A DNA stretch of 64,000 bases from Epilithonimonas sp. JDS (lineage in GTDB: Bacteria > Bacteroidota > Bacteroidia > Flavobacteriales > Weeksellaceae), in contig NZ_JAJSAX010000001.1 of the NCBI RefSeq assembly GCF_021261315.1, positions 372,001 to 436,000 on the forward strand, read 5' to 3'. The notes under the pieces were generated by a model. It was given only the letters and a program-made list of their open reading frames with translations, was not told the origin of the DNA and did no database searches. Position numbers and translations under genes: made by a program. Shown here in pieces: positions 1 through 10,068 of this stretch (position 1 is the stretch's first letter; every line of letters begins with the position of its first letter).

Positions 1-130
1 AGGAAGTTAGAAACCAATAATAGGAGTAACACCAAAACTAAACTACAAAATATAACTTTGGGTAATTTTTGACTTGTAATTTGATATATAATATTATTTT
101 TTTTCATATTCTGTGTTTTCTATTATTGTA

Positions 131-853
131 TCAAATAATTTTCAATTTATGTTTGAAATAATATAATGCAATATTATTAAAAATAACTAATCTTTTATAC
201 AACTTGCCCAATAAAGGTCTATTACTTTTTTTAATTGTTGTTACTGTATTATCATTTCTTCTGTATAATACAAGGGGTTGGTTAATAAATTTTACTTTAC
301 CAACAATTTCTCCCACAAAACCCAACCAAATATCAAATGCCACTTCCCTATTTTTCGGAAATGGCAATGCTTTTTCTAGGACTTTTCTTCGCAAAGCCAT
401 AGAATATCCGTAATAGGTGTTATATCCCAGATTTTTGAAAATGCCCGATCCAGAATTAAAGATACTAAAAAAAGATTCATTTGTAACATTTAAAAATTCA
501 TCTGTTACTTTAGAGTCAGAAACCACCAGATCATAGTCTTGTAAATATGCCGTTATCGTTTTTACTTTATTTGGTAACCAGACATCATCTTGATCCGAAA
601 GAAATATAATATCTCCTTCTGCATGTCGCAGTGCATTTTCAAAATTAGATGTAAATCCCTTTTGTCCTTGGTTTAAGAATATTTTTATTCTATAATCATT
701 GATGTTTTTTATTACCTCTATGGTCTTATCGGTTGAGTGGTCATCAGAAATCACGATTTCATCATTATCACTTAGTTGTACAAGTATAGATTGTAATTGT
801 TCTTCAATATATTTTTCTCCATTGTATGTTGCCATACAAACGCTTTTTTTCAT
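131..853 (-). CDS. Family 2 glycosyltransferase
   Basis: Predicted cytoplasmic GT-A glycosyltransferase of about 240 aa that adds a sugar to the lipid-linked repeat unit of the surface polysaccharide. The N-terminus has the GT2 nucleotide-binding pattern CMATYNGEKYIEEQL, followed by DDHSTDKT and the metal-binding SDQDDVW motif near residue 90. No membrane segment is evident. I place the start at the ATG at 853; an in-frame TTG six bases upstream (859) is less likely. It is the last polysaccharide gene visible on the minus strand, downstream of a second glycosyltransferase and a polymerase, so assembly is its likely role. Donor and acceptor sugars cannot be told from sequence. The family call is firm, the specific linkage unknown. 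Confidence 0.88.
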   Translation of the reverse strand: MKKSVCMATYNGEKYIEEQLQSILVQLSDNDEIVISDDHSTDKTIEVIKNINDYRIKIFLNQGQKGFTSNFENALRHAEGDIIFLSDQDDVWLPNKVKTITAYLQDYDLVVSDSKVTDEFLNVTNESFFSIFNSGSGIFKNLGYNTYYGYSMALRRKVLEKALPFPKNREVAFDIWLGFVGEIVGKVKFINQPLVLYRRNDNTVTTIKKSNRPLLGKLYKRLVIFNNIALYYFKHKLKII

Positions 854-920
854 ATTCAATAGTTATTAATTGTGCGATAATCGTTTATAAAATCTTACTT
901 CAAAAAATTACAAAATTAAT

Positions 921-1772
921 CTATATTTTTTTTGAAATGCCAAAAAGTATTCCTTTTGATATGGATTTTAATTTTGCAAATTTATCTTCTTCAAAGAGTA
1001 AAACCGATATATATCTTAATCCAATGTATTTTACTATCAAATGTTTTTTTTTCCTTATTGGATATAAATGCGGATATCTTCTCCAGATATAGATTTGATT
1101 TTTTATCAAATAAAAAGTACGGAATGCAGAATAGTTATCAGAGATTCTGCCTTTGAGAGTGTTTTCAGAATATCCTATTTTATGATTCAGAATTATATCT
1201 GTAAGTATTACTGTTTGCAGAGCATATTTTTTATTTGCCTTATAACAAAAATCGAAATCTACAGCGTCTATAAATAGTTCTTCATCAAACAATAAACCTT
1301 TTTCAAAGGTTGATCTTGGAAAAGCCGATCCAGAAGTAATACATTCTTTTACCAACATAATGGTATTTTCGTTATCATTTTTATAGGCTAGTTTTTCCCG
1401 AGCTGTATAATTGACTCCAAAAATACCAATGTTAGGATTTTCATTTTTTGAAATTTTTTCTTTATATCTTTCCAGCATTCCCGGTGCGAAGTAACTATCC
1501 TGATCAAATGTTATTAAAAAATCAAAATCATTGGATAGCAAGCAATTTACTCCAAAATTCAAGGCTTTTCCTATTCCAACATTCTCACCTACTCCAGCAA
1601 AGGTAATCTTGCCACTTATTTTTTTTATTTCTTCGCAACTATAATTTCTTTCTCCGCTGGGTGTATTTTCCCAGATTATAAGATGATCTAAGTCACTGAT
1701 ATAGGATGAGATATTTTTTTTTAGCATCTCTAATTCTGGAAAATAAGTAACAACAACTCCTATAAGCTTCAT
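921..1772 (-). CDS. Family 2 glycosyltransferase, rhamnosyltransferase-like
   Basis: 283 aa GT-A glycosyltransferase. The start MKLIGVVVTYFPE and the acidic FDQDSYF motif (about residues 90-96) resemble the rhamnosyltransferase branch of GT2, which begins with a V-V-T-Y-x-P pattern. It probably transfers a deoxyhexose or related sugar onto the undecaprenyl-linked repeat unit at the inner face of the membrane. It lies between the EpsG/Wzy-like gene and another GT2 gene on the same strand, with gaps of about 70-80 bp, consistent with one polysaccharide operon. The rhamnosyl assignment is inference from motif resemblance only; another donor sugar is quite possible. Confidence 0.85.
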   Translation of the reverse strand: MKLIGVVVTYFPELEMLKKNISSYISDLDHLIIWENTPSGERNYSCEEIKKISGKITFAGVGENVGIGKALNFGVNCLLSNDFDFLITFDQDSYFAPGMLERYKEKISKNENPNIGIFGVNYTAREKLAYKNDNENTIMLVKECITSGSAFPRSTFEKGLLFDEELFIDAVDFDFCYKANKKYALQTVILTDIILNHKIGYSENTLKGRISDNYSAFRTFYLIKNQIYIWRRYPHLYPIRKKKHLIVKYIGLRYISVLLFEEDKFAKLKSISKGILFGISKKI

Positions 1773-1854
1773 TTTAATATTTTATAATTTAACTATTAGT
1801 GTAAAAAAACATGCTTTTTCAAATAATAAAAAATAATTCGCTCGATAACTTAAA

Positions 1855-2931
1855 TTAATTTGAAAAAAGCCAAGATTTATATGGTTCATATAATTCAGAA
1901 ATATCAACCATAATAAATATTTGTGCACTATACAAAATTAATAACATAATCCACGCAAGATATTTAAACTTATAGGGAAATGCGTATAACAGCATTGGAA
2001 ATAATAGAATTTGAACAACGGATAGCAATTCAAAGCTTCTTATTGAAAAAACAGCCGCAGTAACACTAAAAGAGAAATATAATACTAATGAAAACAAATG
2101 TATCCTATATAAGACTTCAAATCCTTTAATATTTTTCAATTTATTATAATTAATCCCTAGAATTATAGCCATAAACGTAGCTAATAAAACTCTAAAACCA
2201 AACAAATTCACTTCTTCATCAACAGAATTATTCTCTAAAAATTCTAAATATAATTTTATTTTAGGGAAGATTCTATCCAGAAATAACAATTTCAAAATAT
2301 TTATTTTGGCTATTATAATTACAAAAGATCCTAATAGGGCATAATAATAATATTTTATATTAATTTTTTGTCTAATCAAAATTAATATCATAAAAAAAAG
2401 TATACTGGAAGTATGAAAAAATAATGCAATAGCCATTAAAACTATACTCTTTTTATAGAGACCATTAATCATAAATGGAAGACTAAGCAAGAAAATACCA
2501 CCGGCAACCCCTGCTCTAATGGTGGTCATTTCCATCATCAAAAAAAGAAAAGAAAAATATATTATAAAGCTTAGGAATATATTGTTTGAATATTTATATA
2601 TAGCGTACAATTTCGTTGTCACACCTAAAAAAGCAAAACACATAAAACTACTATTAATAATTTGTGTTCTACTATCAAAAAATAATTTAAAAAAATTAGG
2701 AATTACATATATACAGGGTTCTACCATGTTATTAGCTGCAAACTTTGCATATGACACATCACTAAATCTGAAAAAGTTTCTATACATTGGAAAATCCTTA
2801 TCTATATAAAGTCTTGTCCCAGCAAATAAAGTGAGTACAATTATTAATATTACAATAATTACCTTTTTTAGTTGATAATTACCTAAAAGAGCTAATAAAG
2901 AAGTGGTTAAAAAAAGTATATAATATATCAT
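1855..2931 (-). CDS. EpsG/Wzy-type polysaccharide polymerase, multi-pass membrane protein
   Basis: 358 aa, very hydrophobic, with about 9-11 predicted transmembrane segments. The first covers residues 1-20 and the last runs close to the C-terminus. An early LFAGTRLYIDKDFPMYRNFF stretch matches the pattern of EpsG family proteins, where a G-x-R...D-x-x-Y motif follows the first helices. Family members are thought to polymerise repeat units on the periplasmic side after Wzx flipping. Its position after wzx and before two glycosyltransferases agrees with a Wzx/Wzy-dependent pathway. Wzy proteins are poorly conserved, so the call rests on topology, this motif and context. It is separated from wzx by an unusually long 426-bp gap. 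Confidence 0.75.
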   Translation of the reverse strand: MIYYILFLTTSLLALLGNYQLKKVIIVILIIVLTLFAGTRLYIDKDFPMYRNFFRFSDVSYAKFAANNMVEPCIYVIPNFFKLFFDSRTQIINSSFMCFAFLGVTTKLYAIYKYSNNIFLSFIIYFSFLFLMMEMTTIRAGVAGGIFLLSLPFMINGLYKKSIVLMAIALFFHTSSILFFMILILIRQKINIKYYYYALLGSFVIIIAKINILKLLFLDRIFPKIKLYLEFLENNSVDEEVNLFGFRVLLATFMAIILGINYNKLKNIKGFEVLYRIHLFSLVLYFSFSVTAAVFSIRSFELLSVVQILLFPMLLYAFPYKFKYLAWIMLLILYSAQIFIMVDISELYEPYKSWLFSN

Positions 2932-3357
2932 ATAATTTTACTGCTAACTTTTACAGTTTTTAATATTTAGTAAAAATAAATTTATAAATTTGACAGGGTT
3001 TTAGACGTACGATAAAGAAGAAAATAAAAATCATTTTTTTACACTCAATTGGTTAAAGATGAAATTATATTTCATTATTTTTTTTTAATTTTTTTAAAAA
3101 AAAATCCCAATCGGAAGAAAGTTTCAACAAATTAAAATAACTTAATATTAATATTCCCTAACTTATTTATTTTTTCTAACTATATATTTACAATATGTTC
3201 TTTTTTATAAATTTTTTCACCAGTCAATATTTAATACCAAAAAAGCATTTTAAAAAGATTTTCATTTTTAAAATATGACTATCAGTATAAACGTTTTATA
3301 AGTCTTTTCTACTTTGTATGACCAATAAGAGAAAGCAATAACGTAAATAAAAAACCA
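2932..3357. other. AT-rich intergenic region without a recognisable gene
   Basis: 426 bp of very AT-rich sequence between wzx and the polymerase gene. Long A and T runs occur around 3080-3110. I see no credible open reading frame, no strong intrinsic terminator and no complete -33/-7 promoter on either strand. The gap is long compared with its neighbours and might contain a degraded gene or a promoter for the three distal genes. Confidence 0.6.
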
Positions 3358-4809
3358 TTATCTAATTATAGCATTTTTTATTTTATTAATTATTTCCTTC
3401 ACTTCGTTTTCTTTCAAAATATAAAGCAACGCTCCATAAACCAACCATGAAATCAAACTCATCAGTACAAAATAGAATATGTTTTCTGGGAAAAGTTTTA
3501 TCCCTATCAATGAAACCAGCAACATTATAACTGAAGCGACAATAATTTTACCAAAATTTTTATCAAAAATATCAGGCAAATTTGATGTTCTCTTCAAAAA
3601 AAAGAACATGATGACAATCGCTAGAAGTTCTGATAACACACCTACAACCGCCGCTCCGTTATGCTGATAATATTTAACCGCAAAAAAATTGACACAGACA
3701 CTAAAGGCTGCCGATATTAGTGTGGCATAGGTGTATACCTTTTCTTTATTTTGAGGATACAATATCAAAAATCCCATAAAATATGCCATGCTCACAATCA
3801 AACATAAAGGCGATATAAGTTTCATTGTAATAATAGACTCGTCAAATTCCGACCCTGCTATAAGATTAATTATCGGCTTTGCAAAAACAAGAAAATAAAC
3901 AGTAAAAGGTAAAGATGTAAGCAGCAGAAATGTAAAGCTCTTGTGAAGATATTTGAAATACTGCTCCTTGTCTTCCTGAAACAAAAAGGACAGTCTTGGA
4001 AGCATTACCGCTCCTATTACTGTTATAAAACTAATCACAAATCTTATCATTTTATTGGCTACAGAATAATATCCAACGTACTTATCACCGGCAATAGTTC
4101 CTATGAGCAGATTATCCAAATTCAAATAAATACTTACTGAAATTGTGGCGATAAATATTGTCAAAGCTGGTTTAATGTGTTTTTTTACATTCAAATTCCG
4201 CAATACATTCTTTTCTTTATAAAGAATTTTAGAAATCACAAAGAAATTAAGAATATTAGCCCCACATGTAGTAAGAACAATACAAAAGGCATAAAAGTGA
4301 TAATTATCCGGTGATTTTATAAAAAGAAACATCAGAACAACCATCAGAACACGGACACCAACATACCTAATTGTAATATATAACTGGTCTTCTACCCCTT
4401 GGAAGTACCATTCTGCACCAATATTAGTTAGAAAAATCATCGCACTCATAATAAGAAGGATACTTTTATAATTGGAAAAATAATCCATTTGATAAAGCAC
4501 TCCAAATAATAAAATATAACCTGCTAAAGATGTAACGCCTAGTAATACGAGCAATTCTGCTAATGTCCTTGCTTTTTGAGCTGGTTGTTCTCTCACTTTA
4601 GCAATCTCTCTAATCCCATACATCGGAATTCCTAGAGCGGTAAAAAGCAGAAAATAATTGATAATAGTATTCACATATTCTACCTTCCCGATATATTCCG
4701 CTCCTAAAACCCTATTGATATAAGGCATCGTAATAAGACCGACAGCTGCACCGGAAATAACCCTGAAGCTATTCAGTATATAATTTTTTTTTATACTTTT
4801 TGTTTTCAA
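3358..4809 (-). CDS. wzx: Wzx-type oligosaccharide flippase (MATE/MVF-like fold)
   Basis: 483 aa with about 12-14 hydrophobic helices. It would flip the undecaprenyl-pyrophosphate-linked repeat unit across the inner membrane. The N-terminus (VISGAAVGLITMPYINRVLG) carries the pattern typical of the Polysacc_synt family: a helix followed by P-Y-x-x-R-x-L-G. Around residue 110 comes a GAEWYFQGVEDQLYITIR block, also typical. The apparent start is TTG at 4807-4809, five bases after the wzc stop; the next in-frame ATG would delete the first helix, so TTG is preferred and translational coupling is likely. Same-strand neighbours are wzc upstream and the polymerase downstream. The family call is firm; specificity is unknown. 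Confidence 0.9.
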   Translation of the reverse strand: MKTKSIKKNYILNSFRVISGAAVGLITMPYINRVLGAEYIGKVEYVNTIINYFLLFTALGIPMYGIREIAKVREQPAQKARTLAELLVLLGVTSLAGYILLFGVLYQMDYFSNYKSILLIMSAMIFLTNIGAEWYFQGVEDQLYITIRYVGVRVLMVVLMFLFIKSPDNYHFYAFCIVLTTCGANILNFFVISKILYKEKNVLRNLNVKKHIKPALTIFIATISVSIYLNLDNLLIGTIAGDKYVGYYSVANKMIRFVISFITVIGAVMLPRLSFLFQEDKEQYFKYLHKSFTFLLLTSLPFTVYFLVFAKPIINLIAGSEFDESIITMKLISPLCLIVSMAYFMGFLILYPQNKEKVYTYATLISAAFSVCVNFFAVKYYQHNGAAVVGVLSELLAIVIMFFFLKRTSNLPDIFDKNFGKIIVASVIMLLVSLIGIKLFPENIFYFVLMSLISWLVYGALLYILKENEVKEIINKIKNAIIR

Positions 4810-4814
4810 AATTT

Positions 4815-7172
4815 TTATCCGAAAAATTTATTCCACCATTTTTTTTCTTCTGCCTGATAACCATATCCATATTTGTTACCATATCCAAAATTGGTCTTAT
4901 GAATATCATTTAAGACAAATGCAGCATTTACAATTTTTTTGGTTTCGATATTTTTGTTGGCAAATTCTATAAATGCTTTTTCCGTAATCTCAGATCTTGT
5001 AACATATATGGTAGCATCTGCAACATCAGCAAAAAGGAAAGAATCTGTTACTAGCATCAATGGTGCTGTATCTAATATGATGTAATTATAATCATCTTTT
5101 AATGACTCTATAAGTTCATAATAACGGCCATTTTGCAAAAGTTCTGCCGGATTCGGCGGAATATTTCCTGAATAAATAAAATCACAATTTGGATTAAAGC
5201 CACTTGGATGAATTATTGATTTTGTATCATTTGCATCTCCATACAGATATTCTGCCAAGCCCTTTGAGCCCTTCATAGAAGGATTATATCTTTGCAGCTG
5301 CGGATTTCGAATATCAGAACCTATTACTAGAACTTTGTTTTTAGAATTAGCCAAAGCTAAAGACAGATTAACCGAAATAAAAGTTTTACCTTCTCCCTTA
5401 ATAGTCGAAGTCACAAAAATGATTTTTGCAGAATCTTTCCTTGGTAGCATAAATTTTATATTCGTTACCAAAATTCTAAATGATTCTGCTAAAGGACTCA
5501 CATCATTATGCTGGATAAGATGTTGGTCTTTGCTGGAAATTCTTGGGATTTCTGCTAGTACAGATGATGATGTTAGTTTCTCTAAATCATTTCTATCAAT
5601 TAATTTATTATTGAGCAGCTCTTTTAAATATATATAACCAAAAGGTATCAAAGATCCTAATATCATTGCGCCCAGTAGAATAAACAATTTCTTTGGTGAA
5701 ACTGGTTTTTCTGCAGCATAAGCATAATCTACAACTCTAGCTTTATCACCAGTAATTGCCATTGTAATCGCAGCTTCCTCTCTCTTTTGTAACAAAAGCA
5801 GGTATAGGTTTTCTTTAATTTGTTGTTGCCTTTCTATACTTCGAAATAATCTTTCTTGCTTTGGTACTTTTTCGATTTGATTTTTACTGTAATAATTTTC
5901 ACTTTCAGATTGGCTTCTACCAGCCTGCATACCAATTAAATTACGATTAAGACTTTCACGGAGTGCATTTCTAACAGAATTAAGGTCTTTCGTGTTTTCA
6001 ATAACCAATGGATTTTCAGGTGTTGCATTTTCCAGCAATCGGCTTCTGTCTATTACCAATTTGTTATAAGCAGAGATATTGGACGTTGCGGCAGGATTAT
6101 CCAATCCTATATTGGTGGGTAGAACTTGGTAATTATTAGTCTGTGAATTGATGTAGCCCAACATTATTTTTGTAAGCTCTATCTGCGTATCAAATTCTAT
6201 TGCTTTTCGGCGGGTTTCATTGGAGATTTGCAAGTTAATTTTTGCTTCTGCACCTATATCCGTCAAGTTATTATCAAGCTTGAAGCGTTCTTTTTCCGTC
6301 TCTACAGAACCTAATTCATTTGATATTATAATAATTCTATCATCAATAAAATCCTTTGTTTTCTTGGATTCTGAATTTTTATCTGTAATAGCATACTCAT
6401 TATAAATATCTGTTAGCTTATTTAAAATATCTTTAGATTTATCTGTATTCTGGTCTGCCAAGGTAAGCCCAATCACTGTTGCATCTTTATCTAAAAGATC
6501 TACTTCAAGAGATTCTTGAAGATCATTTACATAGCCATCAAAATCTGAATAGGTAAAGTAAAAATCATCAAGATTCAACTTTTTCACCTTTTCACGATTG
6601 AATTTTGAATTCTTGGTAATTAAGATATTGGCATAAGGAAGACTTATGGTCTTATTAAATGTAGTTATTAGATCTTTTTTAAATTCATCTGAAGACAAGG
6701 TAATTTTATCTCCATCAATTTTTATATTTATCGGTTTCTCAGGTAATTCAGTAAATGGTTTTTCGGTAACAATATGTACAATAAATGGATTTGTGTCCTT
6801 ATATAATTCTACGTCATAAAATTTCTCTCTGGAATAAATAGATGTTTGAATTTTTAATGTCTTGACGACATCTTCTACAATTTTTTTTGATTTGAAAATT
6901 TCCAATTCATTTTCGATACTGTTTGTACCCATTCCGGCAAATCCTCCCAATCCCGACAATACATCAAAATCACCAGAAGCACTCGACATTTTTTTCGCTT
7001 CTTTGATAAGAACAGATGATTGTACTTTATAGACCGGAGCGCTTATCATTATATAAGTAACAGCCAAAATCAATGCGGCAACAATTCCTAATAAAAACCA
7101 ATGCCATTTTTTTGTATATGGTTTAATAAGTTCTCTTAAATTGATTTCTTCTTCTTTATTCTTAACGTCCAT
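4815..7172 (-). CDS. wzc: Wzc-type polysaccharide co-polymerase / tyrosine autokinase
   Basis: 785 aa inner-membrane protein controlling export and chain length. It has a cytosolic N-terminus, TM1 near residues 28-50, a Wzz periplasmic domain with long helical stretches, TM2 near 497-520, and a cytosolic BY-kinase domain. Kinase motifs are a Walker A KGEGKT (about 590), Walker A' VLVIGSDIRNPQ (about 612) and Walker B YIILDTAPL (about 697). The tail has the expected tyrosine cluster (GYGNKYGYGYQ), the autophosphorylation site. In known systems, cycles of phosphorylation of this tail drive octamer assembly and polymer export through Wza. The gene lies 115 bp downstream of wza and is tightly linked to wzx. 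Full length and intact by eye. Confidence 0.95.
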   Translation of the reverse strand: MDVKNKEEEINLRELIKPYTKKWHWFLLGIVAALILAVTYIMISAPVYKVQSSVLIKEAKKMSSASGDFDVLSGLGGFAGMGTNSIENELEIFKSKKIVEDVVKTLKIQTSIYSREKFYDVELYKDTNPFIVHIVTEKPFTELPEKPINIKIDGDKITLSSDEFKKDLITTFNKTISLPYANILITKNSKFNREKVKKLNLDDFYFTYSDFDGYVNDLQESLEVDLLDKDATVIGLTLADQNTDKSKDILNKLTDIYNEYAITDKNSESKKTKDFIDDRIIIISNELGSVETEKERFKLDNNLTDIGAEAKINLQISNETRRKAIEFDTQIELTKIMLGYINSQTNNYQVLPTNIGLDNPAATSNISAYNKLVIDRSRLLENATPENPLVIENTKDLNSVRNALRESLNRNLIGMQAGRSQSESENYYSKNQIEKVPKQERLFRSIERQQQIKENLYLLLLQKREEAAITMAITGDKARVVDYAYAAEKPVSPKKLFILLGAMILGSLIPFGYIYLKELLNNKLIDRNDLEKLTSSSVLAEIPRISSKDQHLIQHNDVSPLAESFRILVTNIKFMLPRKDSAKIIFVTSTIKGEGKTFISVNLSLALANSKNKVLVIGSDIRNPQLQRYNPSMKGSKGLAEYLYGDANDTKSIIHPSGFNPNCDFIYSGNIPPNPAELLQNGRYYELIESLKDDYNYIILDTAPLMLVTDSFLFADVADATIYVTRSEITEKAFIEFANKNIETKKIVNAAFVLNDIHKTNFGYGNKYGYGYQAEEKKWWNKFFG

Positions 7173-7192
7173 CTAAGTATTATTTATGATTA

Positions 7193-7286
7193 TGACTGCA
7201 ATAAAAAATACGGCAGTCAAAGTTTTTATTTAATTTTTAAAATGTTTAATTGCTTAATTTTAACTTCACTATTTTGATATAGTGAA
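7193..7286 (-). other. Two stem-loops between wza and wzc
   Basis: The gap between wza and wzc holds two short hairpins. One has 7-bp arms at 7193-7199 and 7213-7219; the other has 8-bp arms at 7265-7272 and 7279-7286, directly after the wza stop. Neither is followed on the minus strand by a strong T-run, so they look more like mRNA processing or partial attenuation sites than full terminators. Functional role is inferred only. Confidence 0.4.
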
Positions 7287-7287
7287 A

Positions 7288-8073
7288 TTAATTTCTGAAT
7301 ATTAGAGCCAGAACACCGATGAGAACAGATGCAACGGAAATCCAAATCCCTGTCTGAGGACCATAGGATGCTGCACTTTTTCTTGCTTTATTTGGAGATA
7401 CGTAAATGACATCATTTTGTCTTACGTAATATTCTGGAGAATTAAATAATTCTGCATTAGTTAAATCTACATAATGCTTGGTAGTCACACCATCTACATT
7501 TCTTACTAACAGGATATTTTTACGTTGTCCATATATAGTAAGATCTCCAGCCATTCCTATTACATTAAGTATTGTTGTTGGTTGCCCCTCTGGGATTGGA
7601 ATTGTTCCAGGTCTATTAATCTCGCCAAGTACAGTGACTTTATAATTAAGAGTACGGATATTAACCCCTGGATTTTTAATATATTTTGCAAGTTTATCTT
7701 TCAATTCTGCTTTGAAATTTTCTAAGGTTTTATCCTTAGTGCTCAAAGTGCCTAAAATCGGAAAATCTATATTACCATTACTATCAACCAAATAAGTTGG
7801 CTCCACCGATGCATTACGCGTCGGCATTGTTGAAAACTGAGACATATCTGTAGAATAGTAATTCTGATTGAATGGTTTTGCAACCTCATTATCTTTAGCA
7901 AGAACAGTAATAGATAGTTGATCAGCCGGCTGAATGGTAGAAGAATATTGTCTTTGAGAAGCTTCAATTGCTACATTTTCAATATTTTTCAGGTAATCTA
8001 TTTCTTGGTTTGTTTTACAAGACGATACAACAAGCAAAATCGGAAGACAAACAGATAGTAAATAATTCTTCAT
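7288..8073 (-). CDS. wza: Wza-type outer-membrane polysaccharide export lipoprotein
   Basis: 261 aa. A lipoprotein signal peptide ends in a VVSSC lipobox near residues 15-19, so the mature protein should be lipid-anchored. A Poly_export domain follows (IQPADQLSITVLAKD around 47-61, then the DFPILGTLS segment), then a SLBB-like domain (VTVLGEINRPGTIPIPEG around 146-163). It ends with a hydrophobic segment (GIWISVASVLIGVLALIF), the usual C-terminal helix region in Bacteroidota homologues. It forms the outer-membrane exit channel and works with Wzc, encoded just downstream. A TAnnTTTG promoter box lies about 34 bp upstream of the start, so it may begin its own transcript. Confidence 0.93.
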   Translation of the reverse strand: MKNYLLSVCLPILLVVSSCKTNQEIDYLKNIENVAIEASQRQYSSTIQPADQLSITVLAKDNEVAKPFNQNYYSTDMSQFSTMPTRNASVEPTYLVDSNGNIDFPILGTLSTKDKTLENFKAELKDKLAKYIKNPGVNIRTLNYKVTVLGEINRPGTIPIPEGQPTTILNVIGMAGDLTIYGQRKNILLVRNVDGVTTKHYVDLTNAELFNSPEYYVRQNDVIYVSPNKARKSAASYGPQTGIWISVASVLIGVLALIFRN

Positions 8074-8106
8074 AAGAGTTCAAAGATAGTTTTCATTAGA
8101 AGTTTG

Positions 8107-8114
8107 CAAATATA
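8107..8114 (-). promoter_or_regulatory. Bacteroidota-type -7 promoter box upstream of wza
   Basis: Minus-strand TATATTTG matches the Bacteroidota -7 consensus TAnnTTTG. It sits just past the 3' end of the CapD-like gene, 34 bp upstream of the wza ATG. A clear -33 TTTG at 19-21 bp is not visible, so this is a likely but incomplete promoter. It would let wza-wzc-wzx be transcribed separately from the sugar-biosynthesis genes. Confidence 0.55.
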
Positions 8115-8121
8115 AACAAAC

Positions 8122-10053
8122 TTATTTATCTAACGATTCATATATGGAATTATTGCTTTTAAATTCTTTTACTATGGATTTTAGTACTCTTACTATTTCC
8201 TGCTTCTCTTCTTTTCTGGAAAAATCGATAACGAGTTCGGTTAATTCATCTATCTCTCCAAACTGCATAGACGGGTCTTTGGAGATCATAATCTTCTCGT
8301 GAGAAGTTGGAAGCGTACGGGCGTTATCACTCAATAATTCTTCGTAAAGTTTTTCTCCCGGCCTTAGACCTGTATAGATAATTTTGATATCAATATCCGG
8401 CTCAAAACCTGATAATTTGATCATTCTCTTCGCCAAATCGATGATTTTCACAGGCTCTCCCATGTCGAAGACATAGATCTCTCCTCCACCGCCCATTGTT
8501 CCGGCATTTAGTACCAATTCACACGCTTCTGCGATGGTCATGAAATATCTTACAATATCGGGATGCGTAATGGTAACAGGCCCACCTTTTTCAATCTGTT
8601 TTCTGAAGTGTGGAATTACAGAACCGTTAGAACCTAAAACGTTTCCGAAACGGGTTGTTATAAATTTGGTTTTATTACCTTCAAGATTTTGTAGAGATTG
8701 TACAAATAGCTCGGCCACCCTTTTGGATGCACCCATCACATTTGTTGGATTCACTGCTTTATCAGTAGAAACCATTACAAATCTATTGACTTCATATTTG
8801 CTTGCCAAAAGAGCCAGATTCTTCGTCCCCATCACATTTACAAGTACTGCTTCGTGCGGATTTTCTTCCACGAGTGGTACGTGTTTGTAAGCGGCAGCGT
8901 GGTAGACCATAGAAAAATTATACTTTCTAAAGATAGGCTCCAAACGGTTGAGATTTGAAATATCTGCCAGAACAAATTTGAAATTGATATGAGGATAAGT
9001 TTCCTTCATTTCCAGCTCTGTATCGTAAAGTGGCGTCTCAGACTGATCCAGAACGATAATCTGCATTGGCTCCAGAAGCGCAACCTGTCTTACAATCTCT
9101 CTACCGATAGAACCAGCGCCGCCAGTCACTAAAATTGTTTTCTGGAAATGTCTTTTTCTTACTTCAACATTATCAAGTTTGATCTGTCTTCTGTTGAGAA
9201 GATCCTCAATCTGAATTGTTTTGATTTGATTGATAATCTCTTTGCTCCGCAGTTTTTGCATATTTGGAGCTTTGTAGATCTTCAGATTGTTCTCAAGGAA
9301 AAGATTAACCCAAAAATCCAGTTCTTCTTTTTGCAAAGCCTCTTTAATAACCAAAACGCCACTTACTTCTTCGATTCCGTTTTCGAGATTATTGATGAAT
9401 TTGGCTTTGGTAATAATAGGTCTGTCTAATAGTTTGATACTTACTTTTTTGTTGTTGTAAGATATAAAACCGCGGATATCAAAAGGTAAGTTGGGATTAG
9501 ACAGGATAACCTGAGCAATAGCAACCGAGGTGTCATCATCTCCAAGAATAAAGATTTTTTTCCGGCTGCCACTTCTTTTATTCTCTTTTATTATATTAAA
9601 AAAACCTTTGACACACAGCCTGAATACGAACAAAAACAAACACGAAATAGCAAAATATAAACCCAGAAACGGTATAAGTACTACTTTTTCATTAGAACTC
9701 AGAAAGTAAGAATAATTAATAATAATGATCGTTAAAACACCACAAAGATTCGCTAAAAAAATCTTGAAAAGATCAACAAAAGTGGAATGTCGGATAACGC
9801 CCAAATAGGTTTTGAATATATACATATACAAAACATTGATCGTTAAAATAAAAAGAAAAACGTAAGGCAACGGGAATACCTTATAATGATTCACTTCCAA
9901 ACCTAGTATCAGCATATGTGATACAAAAAGAGATGTTGCTATGATTAATAAATCAATAAATAATATAACCCATCTTGGCAAGAATTTGAGGTCTGCAAGA
10001 TCCAATACATTATCATTCAGTGAAAATCGCTTTGGATTTTTAAGCTTCTCCAT
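8122..10053 (-). CDS. CapD/WbpM/PglF-like membrane nucleotide-sugar 4,6-dehydratase/epimerase
   Basis: 643 aa. The N-terminal part has four hydrophobic segments (about residues 25-150), then a CoA-binding-like nucleotide domain (FILGDDDTSVAIAQVI), then a large SDR domain with the NAD-binding GGAGSIG motif (about 310-316). The catalytic segment around residue 428 (STDKAVNPTNVMGASKR) is typical of the WbpM/PglF/CapD class. Such enzymes convert UDP-GlcNAc to a 4-keto-6-deoxy sugar, the first step towards bacillosamine or fucosamine-type sugars. It follows the aminotransferase gene by 15 bp. With PglE-, PglD- and PglC-like neighbours, a UDP-bacillosamine route is the best reading; a UDP-FucNAc or QuiNAc pathway is the alternative. 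Confidence 0.9.
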   Translation of the reverse strand: MEKLKNPKRFSLNDNVLDLADLKFLPRWVILFIDLLIIATSLFVSHMLILGLEVNHYKVFPLPYVFLFILTINVLYMYIFKTYLGVIRHSTFVDLFKIFLANLCGVLTIIIINYSYFLSSNEKVVLIPFLGLYFAISCLFLFVFRLCVKGFFNIIKENKRSGSRKKIFILGDDDTSVAIAQVILSNPNLPFDIRGFISYNNKKVSIKLLDRPIITKAKFINNLENGIEEVSGVLVIKEALQKEELDFWVNLFLENNLKIYKAPNMQKLRSKEIINQIKTIQIEDLLNRRQIKLDNVEVRKRHFQKTILVTGGAGSIGREIVRQVALLEPMQIIVLDQSETPLYDTELEMKETYPHINFKFVLADISNLNRLEPIFRKYNFSMVYHAAAYKHVPLVEENPHEAVLVNVMGTKNLALLASKYEVNRFVMVSTDKAVNPTNVMGASKRVAELFVQSLQNLEGNKTKFITTRFGNVLGSNGSVIPHFRKQIEKGGPVTITHPDIVRYFMTIAEACELVLNAGTMGGGGEIYVFDMGEPVKIIDLAKRMIKLSGFEPDIDIKIIYTGLRPGEKLYEELLSDNARTLPTSHEKIMISKDPSMQFGEIDELTELVIDFSRKEEKQEIVRVLKSIVKEFKSNNSIYESLDK

Positions 10054-10068
10054 TTTTTGGTGGCTATT

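Noticed and set aside
1-130. Partial gene at the left edge
   Set aside because: Both strands hold only AT-rich sequence with frequent stops in the first 130 bp; no reading frame enters from the edge that I can support.
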